Part shown: positions 1-7,681 of the stretch, one piece after another
Numbering within the stretch: position 1 is the first letter of the stretch
Layout of the letters: the number at the start of each line of letters is the position of its first letter
Source of the DNA: an uncultured Sulfolobales archaeon
Lineage (GTDB): Archaea > Thermoproteota > Thermoprotei_A > Sulfolobales > Desulfurococcaceae
Direction: 5' to 3'
Assembly: GCA_938045475.1 (NCBI GenBank)
Contig: CALIML010000015.1
Location: 68,889-127,435, forward strand
Length of the DNA: 58,547 bases
The notes under the pieces: model-generated
Databases searched by the model: none
Seen by the model: only the letters and a program-made list of their open reading frames with translations
What the model was told of the DNA's origin: nothing
Made by a program: the position numbers and the translations under genes

Positions 1-189
1 ACCGACTACTTTAACAAGGTCTTTTTCTGTAAATATTCCTAAAACCATGCCCTCGGGACTAGTGACTACAACACTCCCCACTCCCTCACTATACATGAGT
101 CTAGCCGCCTCTTCAACAGTAGCTGTTGGAAGCATTGTTACAGGAGGTCTCTTAATCAATTCTGAAACCTTGATGGAGTAATAGCTCAA
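1..189 (-). CDS. CBS-domain protein, N-terminal part only
   Basis: The reading frame begins at a TTG at 189 and stays open to the window edge for 63 codons. The protein starts LSYYSIKVSELIKRPPVTM and continues with TVEEAARLMYSEGVGSVVV and GIFTEKDLV. That is the strand-helix-strand-helix pattern of a CBS domain, which usually binds adenine nucleotides or SAM as a regulatory module. A GGTGAG ribosome binding site sits at 195-200, five bases before the TTG, and supports this start. The rest of the gene lies outside the window, so it could be a stand-alone CBS pair or a CBS domain joined to an enzyme or transporter. Confidence 0.8.
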   Translation of the reverse strand, partial: MSYYSIKVSELIKRPPVTMLPTATVEEAARLMYSEGVGSVVVTSPEGMVLGIFTEKDLVKVVG

Positions 190-551
190 GCAAACTCACC
201 GAGCTTAACATTAGTTACAGCGCTAAATATATAGCTTCAATAGCGATTTATTTAGCTATCAATACTCCTTAATTGAAGGCAGTCCTATGAGGCTGCACTC
301 TATATAACGATAAGCAAAAGTTGTGAGTATCTGATAAACTAAGTTTGAAGAATGTGATCCGCTATGCAGCAGGGTATATGTAGATGGGGGGCCAAATGCA
401 TTAGGCTCAACTGGCTCCACGCCCCATGGATGAAGCAGGCGATTCCACAGATATGGCCGACACCACTAACGGGGAAGGCACCGTTAGTGGGGGAGTTAAG
501 TCTATAAACCATTTAAGAGAGCTCTGCTTACCACTGAGTTCTGGGCGTGCT
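190..551. other. Noncoding stretch downstream of the isc operon
   Basis: No convincing gene is seen in these 362 bases. The stretch lies between the start of the CBS gene and the stop of the cysteine desulfurase. Its one clear structure is the perfect hairpin at 463-490, plus a short motif (GTAGATGGGGGGCCA, about 381-395) that recurs near 50.1 kb next to a similar hairpin. A 62-codon frame on the plus strand through the hairpin has no family resemblance and is probably chance. Confidence 0.5.
463..490. repeat. Perfect 10-bp inverted repeat (hairpin A), 3' flank of isc operon
   Basis: CCACTAACGG, an 8-base loop, then CCGTTAGTGG. It lies about 60 bases beyond the stop codon of the cysteine desulfurase in the direction of that transcript. 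A close relative of this stem occurs at 50122-50167, also just beyond the stop of a minus-strand gene (reverse gyrase). It could be an RNA 3'-end or processing element, or a mobile-element relic. Confidence 0.6.
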
Positions 552-1802
552 TCAATCACTCTTCCACGAACTGATGGCTCTAAGTCTTTCAACAGCTTTA
601 GGTATGGTTTCTAAAGTATAATCTATGTCGCTCTCCCCATGATGTTTAGATAGCTTGAACAGTATGCTTCCATGGGCTTCCTCGTGCTTTCTACCAATAG
701 CTAAAAGCACGTGGCTTGGCTCAAGAATTCTCGACGAACACGCGCTTCCACTCGATGCGTAGATTCCGTGAAGGCTTAGTTCAACTGTGAGAGCTTCTCC
801 CTCTACTCGTAGAAAGCTTACATTGACGTTGTTTGCTGCTCTGAGCTCATTTAAAGGCCCGTTCACCAGCACTTCCGGGACCGTGCTAACTATGCCATTC
901 ATCAACTTATCCCTCAATGCTTTAACGTAGCTCACTCTATTCTCAAAGTCTTTGAAGGATATTTCAACAGCTTTCCTAAAACCAGCTATTAAAGGCACGT
1001 TCTCTACTCCGGGCCAGAGTTTCTCAACGCTTAGCTGTCCCTTCAACGGAGGCTCGAGGAGCACTCCATTTCTAACGTATAGAGCTCCCACCCCCCTCGG
1101 CCCGTGAACCTTATGGCTGCTTATAGTCAGCATGTCTACGCCAAGCCTCTCTACATCAATAGGAATCCAGCCGTATGCGTCAGCGGCATCTGTGTGGAAA
1201 ACTACATTGGGGTTAATTGATTTAGCTACATCAATTATTTCCTTAAGTTTCTGCACAGCCCCGATTTCGTGGTTCACTAGTTGTATGCTTACAAGAACAG
1301 TGTCTTTATCCACGTAGTACTTGAAGAGTTCCGGATCCACGAATCCATACTCATCCACTGGAACTCTCTGCACTCTAAGTCCAAACAGTTCTGACGCATG
1401 CTCTGCCGGGAAGATCACACTTAAGTGCTCTATCGCTGATAAAACTATCTTCCCTCCCCTACGCCTATTATCCTTCTTAGCTGTGAAGCCCAGTATAGCT
1501 AAATTATTTGCTTCAGTTCCACTATGCGTAAACGATATATCATCGGGGTCTACAGCTCCAATAGTCTCAGCCACTAGTTCCTTCGCTAAATAGACTTCCT
1601 CTAATGCCTCCCAACCGGGCTTGTGTGTAACTGATGGATGGCCGTAGCCTCGTTCATTGAAGAAAGGCAGCATTGCTTCCACAACTTCTCGCGGGACCCA
1701 GACGCCATTCTCAAGATCAAAGTATATTTCCCTTGCTGGACGGCCATGCTCTTTGAGTAGCTCTCTGACTTTACTTGAAATCCTCAACAGCTCATCCCTC
1801 AA
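552..1802 (-). CDS. iscS: Cysteine desulfurase (NifS/IscS/SufS class V aminotransferase)
   Basis: PLP-dependent enzyme that takes sulfur from cysteine as an enzyme-bound persulfide for Fe-S cluster and thio-cofactor assembly. The 416-residue length is normal. Visible signatures are THSGTEANNLAILG in the cofactor-binding region, the HTDAADAYGW stretch, the Schiff-base lysine in SSHKVHGPRGVGALYVR, and the persulfide-forming cysteine in SSGSACSS near the C-terminus. The ATG overlaps the stop of the TusA-like gene by four bases (ATGA), so it is the last gene of a translationally coupled iscU-tusA-iscS operon. That context supports Fe-S assembly over a selenocysteine lyase role. Confidence 0.93.
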   Translation of the reverse strand: MRDELLRISSKVRELLKEHGRPAREIYFDLENGVWVPREVVEAMLPFFNERGYGHPSVTHKPGWEALEEVYLAKELVAETIGAVDPDDISFTHSGTEANNLAILGFTAKKDNRRRGGKIVLSAIEHLSVIFPAEHASELFGLRVQRVPVDEYGFVDPELFKYYVDKDTVLVSIQLVNHEIGAVQKLKEIIDVAKSINPNVVFHTDAADAYGWIPIDVERLGVDMLTISSHKVHGPRGVGALYVRNGVLLEPPLKGQLSVEKLWPGVENVPLIAGFRKAVEISFKDFENRVSYVKALRDKLMNGIVSTVPEVLVNGPLNELRAANNVNVSFLRVEGEALTVELSLHGIYASSGSACSSRILEPSHVLLAIGRKHEEAHGSILFKLSKHHGESDIDYTLETIPKAVERLRAISSWKSD

Positions 1803-2041
1803 GTCCTTCCAGCAACTATGGACTTGGAGCCTTCATTCACTTCCTTTACTTCAAGCACTTTAAACCCATGTCTAGTCAAGTATAAGATCGCTACTTCAGT
1901 AGGTATGTCGCTTGGGTTAAACACTATTTCCAACTCCACGAGATCTTTGGAGGCGTTTCTCACTGCCTTCACTAATCTAGCTACAGGGTGGTCGCTGCAG
2001 CTCCTATCGCTAACCCTAAGGTCTATTCTAGAGGCACTCAC
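1799..2041 (-). CDS. TusA-like sulfur-carrier protein
   Basis: An 80-residue protein of TusA/SirA size. It has one cysteine (Cys15, in DRSCSDHPVARL) at about the place of the sulfur-carrying cysteine of TusA, followed by a helix and strands (VELEIVFNPSDIPTEVAILY and GFKVLEVKEV). The usual CPxP motif is not exact here (CSDHP), so the family call is structural and contextual. Both ends overlap neighbours by four bases (iscU upstream, iscS downstream). The likely job is to accept persulfide sulfur from the desulfurase and pass it to IscU or to a thiolation pathway. Confidence 0.7.
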   Translation of the reverse strand: MSASRIDLRVSDRSCSDHPVARLVKAVRNASKDLVELEIVFNPSDIPTEVAILYLTRHGFKVLEVKEVNEGSKSIVAGRT

Positions 2042-2553
2042 TTTAATTCGCCCACAATGGCTTTCATAGATCTGTAGTATCTCTCAATCATTTCCTCTTC
2101 TTCAAGAACTTGCTTCTCCTCTAAAGTAAGGTCTTGTGGAAGCCACGGGGGTTTATTTCTATTTGAATAGTAGGCTCTCACAGCTCTCTTTAAAGCTCCT
2201 ACAGCTAGTATGCTACAGTGGTATTTTATTGGTGGAAGCCCCCCAAGCTCATCGGAGACTTGCTTCCAAGAGATCCTCCAAGCTTCATCAAGGCTTTTTC
2301 CATTTATTAGCTCAGTCAATATGCTTGCTGCAGCAATATTGGCTGCACAGCCATAGCTTTCAAAGCTACTCTTCTCTACTACATCTCTATTACCTTCACT
2401 TCGAATCTTAATGTAAAGTTTTATCATGTCTCCACAAGCAGGACTTCCAGCACTTTCAACTACTGTTGCATCATCCGTTTTCCCAAGGTTTTTTGGATTT
2501 TTAAATAATTCAAGAACTTTGGGGCTGTACGGTAGCGGTATGCGCGTACTCAT
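2038..2553 (-). CDS. iscU: Fe-S cluster assembly scaffold, IscU/NifU N-domain family
   Basis: Scaffold on which [2Fe-2S] or [4Fe-4S] clusters are built from the sulfur released by the desulfurase. All three scaffold cysteines are visible: SPACGDMIKLYIKI (with the conserved Asp), YGCAANIAAASILTELI and KYHCSILAVGALKRAV. I place the start at the ATG at 2553 (MSTRIPLPYSPKVLELFKNP), preceded by GGTGG. A longer frame to 2619 would run into the probable TATA box at 2595-2604. First gene of the operon with the TusA-like gene and iscS. Confidence 0.9.
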   Translation of the reverse strand: MSTRIPLPYSPKVLELFKNPKNLGKTDDATVVESAGSPACGDMIKLYIKIRSEGNRDVVEKSSFESYGCAANIAAASILTELINGKSLDEAWRISWKQVSDELGGLPPIKYHCSILAVGALKRAVRAYYSNRNKPPWLPQDLTLEEKQVLEEEEMIERYYRSMKAIVGELK

Positions 2554-2594
2554 CGGAGTTCCACCTATAACGTAGTTATGTATTGTGCTCACTC

Positions 2595-2604
2595 CTTTAT
2601 AAAC
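2595..2604 (-). promoter_or_regulatory. Probable TATA box of the isc operon
   Basis: On the minus strand this reads GTTTATAAAG. Transcription starting 25-27 bases on would begin near 2570, a short leader before the iscU ATG at 2553. The position also argues against the longer iscU start at 2619. Confidence 0.45.
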
Positions 2605-2671
2605 TTGGTAAACAATCATTGAAATGCCTTAAGTAAAAAAAAAGTTATTTTTAAGAACACATTATCAATAG

Positions 2672-2881
2672 CTACGTTACGCCAAGCCTTTTTTTAAGTT
2701 CTTCTATTCTCTTATTTACTTCACTTAGTTCAGCTTCTAAATCCCTTTTTAACGACTCTAAGAATCTAAGTTCTTCCTCTGGGCTTGGAGGGTAGCAGCA
2801 AACCCATGGCGGTGGTGTGTAGTAATGCCATGCTCTAATCCAGTGCCTATGCTTCCACCAAGGCCACCACATATCGTTCAC
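2672..2881 (-). CDS. Small Trp/His-rich protein with C-terminal coiled coil (DUF5320-like)
   Basis: A 69-residue protein in two halves. Residues 1-33 are extremely rich in Trp, His, Tyr, Pro and Cys (MNDMWWPWWKHRHW, then YYTPPPWVCCYPP). Residues 34-69 form a charged heptad helix (EEELRFLESLKRDLEAEL, NKRIEELKKRL). This bipartite build resembles the small DUF5320-type proteins often found beside dinitrogenase-cofactor-like (NifX/NafY) and UPF0251 genes. It is divergent from a UPF0251 gene here. His and Cys could bind metal. The function is unknown; I infer a metal- or cofactor-related role from composition and neighbour only. Confidence 0.7.
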   Translation of the reverse strand: MNDMWWPWWKHRHWIRAWHYYTPPPWVCCYPPSPEEELRFLESLKRDLEAELSEVNKRIEELKKRLGVT

Positions 2882-2917
2882 TTCTGTAACCTATTTCAAA
2901 ATAATATAAGCATAGGG

Positions 2918-2931
2918 AGGTTTATAAACCT
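2918..2931. promoter_or_regulatory. 14-bp palindrome containing a TATA box shared by divergent genes
   Basis: AGGTTTATAAACCT is a perfect palindrome whose core TTTATAAA reads as a TATA element on both strands. It lies about 46 bases before the UPF0251 start (2977) and 37 bases before the small protein's start (2881), so it could serve both promoters. Overlapping CATAGG and CCTATG arms flank it. Binding by the adjacent UPF0251 helix-turn-helix protein would block both genes at once. Confidence 0.5.
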
Positions 2932-2976
2932 ATGCCATAATTAATTTAAGACGGGCAGACGCCTTGGGCGACATAT

Positions 2977-3294
2977 ATGAGTTGGTGTTGTAGGCGGAAG
3001 CGCGGGAAGTTCGGCAGAAACCCAAAGCCTGTTGCAATACGCAGTATCCCCCCGATCAGCGTACTTAAACCCGAACCGTGTTGGAGTGAGAAAGAGCCTA
3101 TATACCTTGACTTAGCTGAAGTAGAGGCTTTAAAACTCATAGATATTGAAAAGCTATCATTTAGGGAGGCTGAGCAAATAATGGGTGTATCAAGGGCTAC
3201 TGTCTGGAGACTTGTGAATAGCGCTAGGGAAAAGATAGCTAAAGCAATTGTTGAAGGCAGGGAAGTAAAGATAACGAAGCCCGAGAATGCTTAA
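2977..3294 (+). CDS. UPF0251 (DUF134) family helix-turn-helix DNA-binding protein
   Basis: A 105-residue member of a family of predicted DNA-binding proteins. The N-terminus is basic with a Cys pair (MSWCCRRKRGKFGRNPKP). The middle has the family's EPIYLDLAEVEALKLIDIE stretch. The C-terminal half is a sigma-70 region-4-like helix-turn-helix (LSFREAEQIMGVSRATVWRL, then NSAREKIAKAIVEG). It is transcribed away from the Trp/His-rich protein and shares a palindromic TATA region with it, so autoregulation and control of that neighbour are plausible. The ligand, possibly a metal or Fe-S centre through the Cys pair, is unknown. Confidence 0.85.
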   Translation: MSWCCRRKRGKFGRNPKPVAIRSIPPISVLKPEPCWSEKEPIYLDLAEVEALKLIDIEKLSFREAEQIMGVSRATVWRLVNSAREKIAKAIVEGREVKITKPENA

Positions 3295-3303
3295 AGAATT
3301 TCA

Positions 3304-4830
3304 TTACTCAAAGTAATAAGACTTCAATGCATTAACTATGTCTACTCTAAGCGGAAACGTCTTCAACGCATTAATCGCTATTTCAATAAACTTCCATCTA
3401 TCAGAGTCATAGATCTCTATTAACTTAGTTAACTTATTGCTAAACTCGCCGTAATCCAATTCATCTATTTTGGCAGCCCTAGGATCATTGTATATGTCTA
3501 TGAATTCACTTAAGTTCTCTCCAAATAGCCATCCATTAACCCCATCGTTAATAAGCTCTATAGCTCCCCCATCTCTAGACGAGAGGGTTGGTGTAGCATT
3601 TACGCCTGCCTTCATGTAGCTTGTGCCACATGCCTCCCAGCCACTGAATGGAGTGAACAGCAATAGGTCTGCTCCCCTAAGTATTGTCTTAGCTTTAGTC
3701 AAGTCATAGTCGTGGATGAAAACAGTGTTCCTCAACCTTAAGTGAAGCTTTCTAAACTCCCTTGCATACTTCAAGCCATCTACATCCATTGGATGAGGTT
3801 TCCCAGCTAATACAAAGAAAGCCTTTGAATCGGGGTTTTCAATGATGTATTTAGATATGAAGTAAGGCCTCTTATACTTAGCAAGCCTCCTAGGCCAAGC
3901 AACGACTATTCTATCCCCAAACTCTACGTCACTTTTATAGCTTCTCACCAAACTCTCCAAGCCTCCCCTAGCCTCCTTCTTTACTTCTAAGACGTTAGTT
4001 TCGTCAATAGAGCCCTCCATAAAGGCTTTCAATAGCTTGGGGTGCATCCATCGATTTAAGTCAATGCCGTTGGTCACGTAACTTATTTTGCCGGCGTGAG
4101 TTGAAAACAGCTGTTTTACTAATGAGTGCTGTTTAGCTGATACAACAAATGCTTTATTCACATTGCTTAAGGCCAGCTCGGTTAGCTTAACGCTATTACT
4201 AATGTATGCTCCAAACTCTCTTGAGACCAGGCTTCCTGGGAAAACAGGGTGCCCCCACGGGCCCGGTGTATGTATAATTAACCTATACCTATTCTCCAGC
4301 GGTAGAGCTAGGATTATGAGCGATGTATGTGGCTCCTGCAGGTCTATGATGCTTATGTTTTCAACACCTATTCTCTCCCTAATGTAGTGCGCTGTTGCTT
4401 TAGCTAAAAGAGAGTATCTTAAGAATTGGTCTTCAATGCCTGTATTCACGTATGCTTGCTCAGTGAGTGCTCTAGCCCACTTAGGGCACACTGCTTCAAA
4501 TAGTATTGCTGTAGCTGAACCGCTTCTATAAATCCATGGACGTATGATTACTTCCTCGCCTCTCAGACTTATGCCGAATTCCTCATCGATTAATAGCTTC
4601 CTTAAAGCACTTAAGGAGTGTTTTTGTGGAATAGGCACTGGTGTTTCTCCATCAAAAACGTAGTCTACGTAACCCCTTCTATACATTATGCTGAACACAA
4701 CGTATTCTAAGCCCATTCTCCCAGCTGCATAGAATTTATCTCCTTCAAGTACTCCTAAGCCTCCTGCATAAGTATAGAGCTCTTCTAAAGCTATCTCAGG
4801 CGTAGCGCTCACTATGACCATTGAATCCAC
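3304..4830 (-). CDS. Alpha-glucan phosphorylase-like GT-B glycosyltransferase (GT35/GT4 type)
   Basis: A 508-residue cytoplasmic glucan enzyme. The N-terminal YAGGLGVLEGDKFYAAG matches the GGLGVLAGD start of archaeal maltodextrin phosphorylases. Later landmarks are HTPGPWGHPVFPG, FVVSAKQHSLV followed by VTNGIDLNRW, FVLAGKPHPMDVDG and the C-terminal GWEACGTSYMKAGVNATPT, which aligns with the EASGTSxMK region where phosphorylases hold PLP. The C-domain also looks like glycogen synthases, so the direction of the reaction (phosphorolysis or transfer from a nucleotide sugar) is open. The second ATG at 4821 (MVIVSATPE) is the more likely start. It stands alone, convergent with the UPF0251 gene and divergent from pheT. 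Confidence 0.75.
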   Translation of the reverse strand: MDSMVIVSATPEIALEELYTYAGGLGVLEGDKFYAAGRMGLEYVVFSIMYRRGYVDYVFDGETPVPIPQKHSLSALRKLLIDEEFGISLRGEEVIIRPWIYRSGSATAILFEAVCPKWARALTEQAYVNTGIEDQFLRYSLLAKATAHYIRERIGVENISIIDLQEPHTSLIILALPLENRYRLIIHTPGPWGHPVFPGSLVSREFGAYISNSVKLTELALSNVNKAFVVSAKQHSLVKQLFSTHAGKISYVTNGIDLNRWMHPKLLKAFMEGSIDETNVLEVKKEARGGLESLVRSYKSDVEFGDRIVVAWPRRLAKYKRPYFISKYIIENPDSKAFFVLAGKPHPMDVDGLKYAREFRKLHLRLRNTVFIHDYDLTKAKTILRGADLLLFTPFSGWEACGTSYMKAGVNATPTLSSRDGGAIELINDGVNGWLFGENLSEFIDIYNDPRAAKIDELDYGEFSNKLTKLIEIYDSDRWKFIEIAINALKTFPLRVDIVNALKSYYFE

Positions 4831-4940
4831 CTACAGTAACTGCTTACGCTGAAGGATTTAACTCTTACCCACTCTACATCTCAGTGAATTTAAACTACTC
4901 CTACACTACTAATTACTAACTAAACTCTATGGGGTAAGCA

Positions 4941-6596
4941 TTGCCTGTAGTGACTGTACGGAAGTGGGATTTAGAGAGGTTTTTAAGGAAGGAGCTGAGC
5001 TATGGAGAAGTAATGGGGCTGCTTCCTAAGCTTAAGTGTGAAGTAGAGGATCTGTCCGGGGGTTTAATAACTTATGAAGCGCCTCACGACAGACCCGACT
5101 TATTCAGCGTTGAGGGTCTTGCAAGAGCCCTTAAGTCACTAATTACGTGTGAGTCTCAGTACTTTAACTTAGTTGACCGAGGGCTTAAGGCTTTCAACTA
5201 CGGAGTCCCGTTAAGGCCTATAGCAGCATTTGGAGTAGTTGAAGACCTTGAGCTAGATGATGAAGCTGTCTCCCAAATAATGAACTTGCAGGAGAAGCTT
5301 CATGCAACTTACTGTAGAAATAGAGTTAAGGCAAGCATTGGAGTATATGACTTAGATAAGATAGCTCTACCAGTGAATTACACCTTAGCAGACCCTGATT
5401 CAACTTACTTCACCCCCCTTGGAGAAAAAAGAAGTATGTCCCTGAGAGAGATCATTAGTGAAACGGAGAAGGGGAGAGCCTACGGGCACGTAATCAGTGG
5501 CTGGGAGAAGTATCCGCTAATCATTGATTCAAGCGGAGTTGCCCTAAGCATGCCTCCAATAATTAATAGCGATGAAACTAAAGTCACTAGCGAGACTAAA
5601 AGAGTCTTAATAGATTCGACGGGCGTTGACTTAAAGACCGTTCTAAACATGGTTACAATAATGGCTACCAGCATTGCTGAGAGAAGCTCTTCTAGAAAAA
5701 TAGTTTTCGTAGATACATATACTTCAGATGGAGGCGTTGTGAGAGCACCTAGGGTTTCCCAAGGAGTCTTCTCCATCAATGTAAGGGATGCCTCAAGCCT
5801 GCTCGGCTTTAAAGTAGACCCGGGTTTAGCGGCAAACTCATTGAGTAGGATGGGGCATAGAGTGCTGTCTGTTAGTGAAAGCGATGTAGTAGTGGAAGTT
5901 CCTCCATATAGAATCGATGTCATAAGCTGGGTCGACCTCGCTGAAGACATTGCTATGGCCGTCGGCTATGTTGAAATAGGCAGGAATGCCCTTGAGCTCC
6001 CGCCAGCACGCCACTCTGGGAGGGTGCATCCATTAGAGCACTTGTCTAGGGAGATAAGGCATGTATTCATTGGAATGGGATTTATGGAAGTAGCTAACTA
6101 CATGATGAGTAATCCAATGGCTCAGAATGAAGTATTTGGATCTAAGGAGCCGTTAGTGGAAGTCCTTAACCCAAAGATGGATAAGTACACTTGCTTAAGG
6201 AGGTGGCTTACCCCGGGCCTACTAGAGGTTGTCCAAGTAAACCAGGAGAGAGCTAAGGAGATCGCTGTATTTGAAGTGGGGGATGTAGTAGTAGTTGATT
6301 CAAGTAGTGAAACTGGTGCTAGAAGTGAGAGGAGAGTTGGATTCGCTCTATCAAGTAGTGAAATCACTCTCACAGACGGATTAGCTGTACTTAAGTCCCT
6401 CGGGGATGCAATGGGGTGGGCCGTGGAATTTAGGGAGACAGCTATTGCAGGGTTTATCCCTGAGAGAACTGCTTCAGTGTTCATTAATGAAGTTGAAGCA
6501 GGGTTTGTCGGAGAAGTAGATCCAAGGACTTTAGTTAAGTTAGGGGTTTTAAAGCCAGTCGTAGTCTGCGAACTATGCTTAAATAAGTTGCTTTAA
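4941..6596 (+). CDS. pheT: Phenylalanyl-tRNA synthetase beta subunit
   Basis: The 551 residues fit the archaeal/eukaryotic-type beta chain, which lacks the bacterial N-terminal extension. Recognisable parts are the ECEVEDLSG-like N-terminus with EAPHDRPDLFSVEGLARAL, the B5 region (VEVPPYRIDVISWVDLAEDI) and the synthetase-like core with PLVEVLNPKMDKYTCLRRWL. The alpha subunit is not in the window. The start is a TTG at 4941 behind GGGGT. It overlaps the convergent THUMP gene by four bases at the 3' end. Confidence 0.93.
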   Translation: MPVVTVRKWDLERFLRKELSYGEVMGLLPKLKCEVEDLSGGLITYEAPHDRPDLFSVEGLARALKSLITCESQYFNLVDRGLKAFNYGVPLRPIAAFGVVEDLELDDEAVSQIMNLQEKLHATYCRNRVKASIGVYDLDKIALPVNYTLADPDSTYFTPLGEKRSMSLREIISETEKGRAYGHVISGWEKYPLIIDSSGVALSMPPIINSDETKVTSETKRVLIDSTGVDLKTVLNMVTIMATSIAERSSSRKIVFVDTYTSDGGVVRAPRVSQGVFSINVRDASSLLGFKVDPGLAANSLSRMGHRVLSVSESDVVVEVPPYRIDVISWVDLAEDIAMAVGYVEIGRNALELPPARHSGRVHPLEHLSREIRHVFIGMGFMEVANYMMSNPMAQNEVFGSKEPLVEVLNPKMDKYTCLRRWLTPGLLEVVQVNQERAKEIAVFEVGDVVVVDSSSETGARSERRVGFALSSSEITLTDGLAVLKSLGDAMGWAVEFRETAIAGFIPERTASVFINEVEAGFVGEVDPRTLVKLGVLKPVVVCELCLNKLL

Positions 6597-7138
6597 ATGC
6601 AGTCGGTGTCCCTGCTTACAGGAACTATGGAGAGTATGTTGCTTGACTCAGTCACAGTCACTGATGCAATTCTTCTCCTACTATAGATCTTTATGCTCCT
6701 CACGTGCACAACGTACTCCGGGTGCTTTAAGCTCACAGGCCTATCTATATTGCTTGCAATAACTCTTATGGCGTCAAGGCTGTGTGCTGGAAGCCCCGTC
6801 TCTCTCCAGTACAGTCTCCCACTAAGCGTTACTCTATAAGTTCTTCCACCAGGTATTTTCTCACTGGCTAGACGCCACGACTCCTCTGCAACATCCTCTA
6901 CATAGGGTTCAACTACTGAGTCAACGGGGATCACTCTATAAATCATCCTAATTTCCCTAGATCTATTCCTAAACAATTCAACAACTCTATACGGATCATC
7001 AACTCTCAGTAAAATTATAGAGGGAGCCGCGTCAACAACAGAGAAATCCCCCAATACGTCAAGCAGAATGCTGTAAACATACCTGTAGTTCTCAAACCCT
7101 GCTTCAAAAGTTACAATCAAGTTAAAGTCTCTGTCCAA
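6593..7138 (-). CDS. THUMP-domain protein, Tan1/THUMPD1-like RNA-binding
   Basis: A 181-residue protein with the layout of the archaeal Tan1-like family. An N-terminal ferredoxin-like part (NLIVTFEAGFENYRYVYSI) is followed by the THUMP core (VILLRVDDPYRVVELF, MIYRVIPVDSVVE, TYRVTLSGRLYWRETGLPAH). Tan1/THUMPD1 binds tRNA and helps the Kre33/Nat10-type enzyme make N4-acetylcytidine, which is abundant in hyperthermophile RNA; that role is transferred from the family. The start is a TTG at 7138 behind GGGGGAG. It is convergent with pheT and overlaps it by four bases. Confidence 0.8.
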   Translation of the reverse strand: MDRDFNLIVTFEAGFENYRYVYSILLDVLGDFSVVDAAPSIILLRVDDPYRVVELFRNRSREIRMIYRVIPVDSVVEPYVEDVAEESWRLASEKIPGGRTYRVTLSGRLYWRETGLPAHSLDAIRVIASNIDRPVSLKHPEYVVHVRSIKIYSRRRIASVTVTESSNILSIVPVSRDTDCI

Positions 7139-7244
7139 GCCCTGACACTCCCCCGGAATACTTAGTTAAGAGAGGTTTTAACGCTTATCCACGTACATTG
7201 CTCTAAAGCTTGCTATCCATGGGTTTAAGCAACTTCTAAATAGA

Positions 7245-7450
7245 CTAACTTTTCACTACGCTTTTATATAGTGAGTTTATTCTAACGCCTGCAGGCCCGT
7301 CGCTGAGGACTATTGTAGGCGCCCTAATCCTAGCAATGAGCCTAGTCTCCCCTGCTGCGCCTGGCACAGACTTAGAGAGGCCAGCACCAACTAAAAGGAT
7401 ATTTTCTCCTCAATGTTAAGCTTAGCGAGAACGACGTCTACGCCACTCAT
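7245..7450 (-). pseudogene. Relic of a GH3 beta-glucosidase (N-terminus only, frameshifted)
   Basis: The minus strand encodes [18 protein letters not shown], then a frameshift next to a run of T, then [17 protein letters not shown] and [13 protein letters not shown] before a stop. This is the characteristic start of family-3 beta-glucosidases (LxxEEKxxLLVGxGxPG, VLADGPAGxRI). Only about 65 of the usual 600-750 residues remain. An A/T-rich promoter-like stretch sits upstream (about 7475-7500). The rest of 7139-7681 shows no other recognisable gene. Confidence 0.7.
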
Positions 7451-7681
7451 TTTGGAATCTCCCAGTAAACTATACTGATCCTTAATTTAAACTTAGGGAT
7501 ATTAACAAATAGCGCCCGCCTTTATTGTTGCGCATCAGCATGCACTCTACTAGACTGCTGTCACGCCAATTATTAAGGCTCCTACTTGACCCCCCTCCAT
7601 CCATAATATTCTCTACAGTTTCCCCTTCTGAACTCTCCAGCATCCATTATGTCACTCCTACTAGATCTTTGCTGCCTTGAC

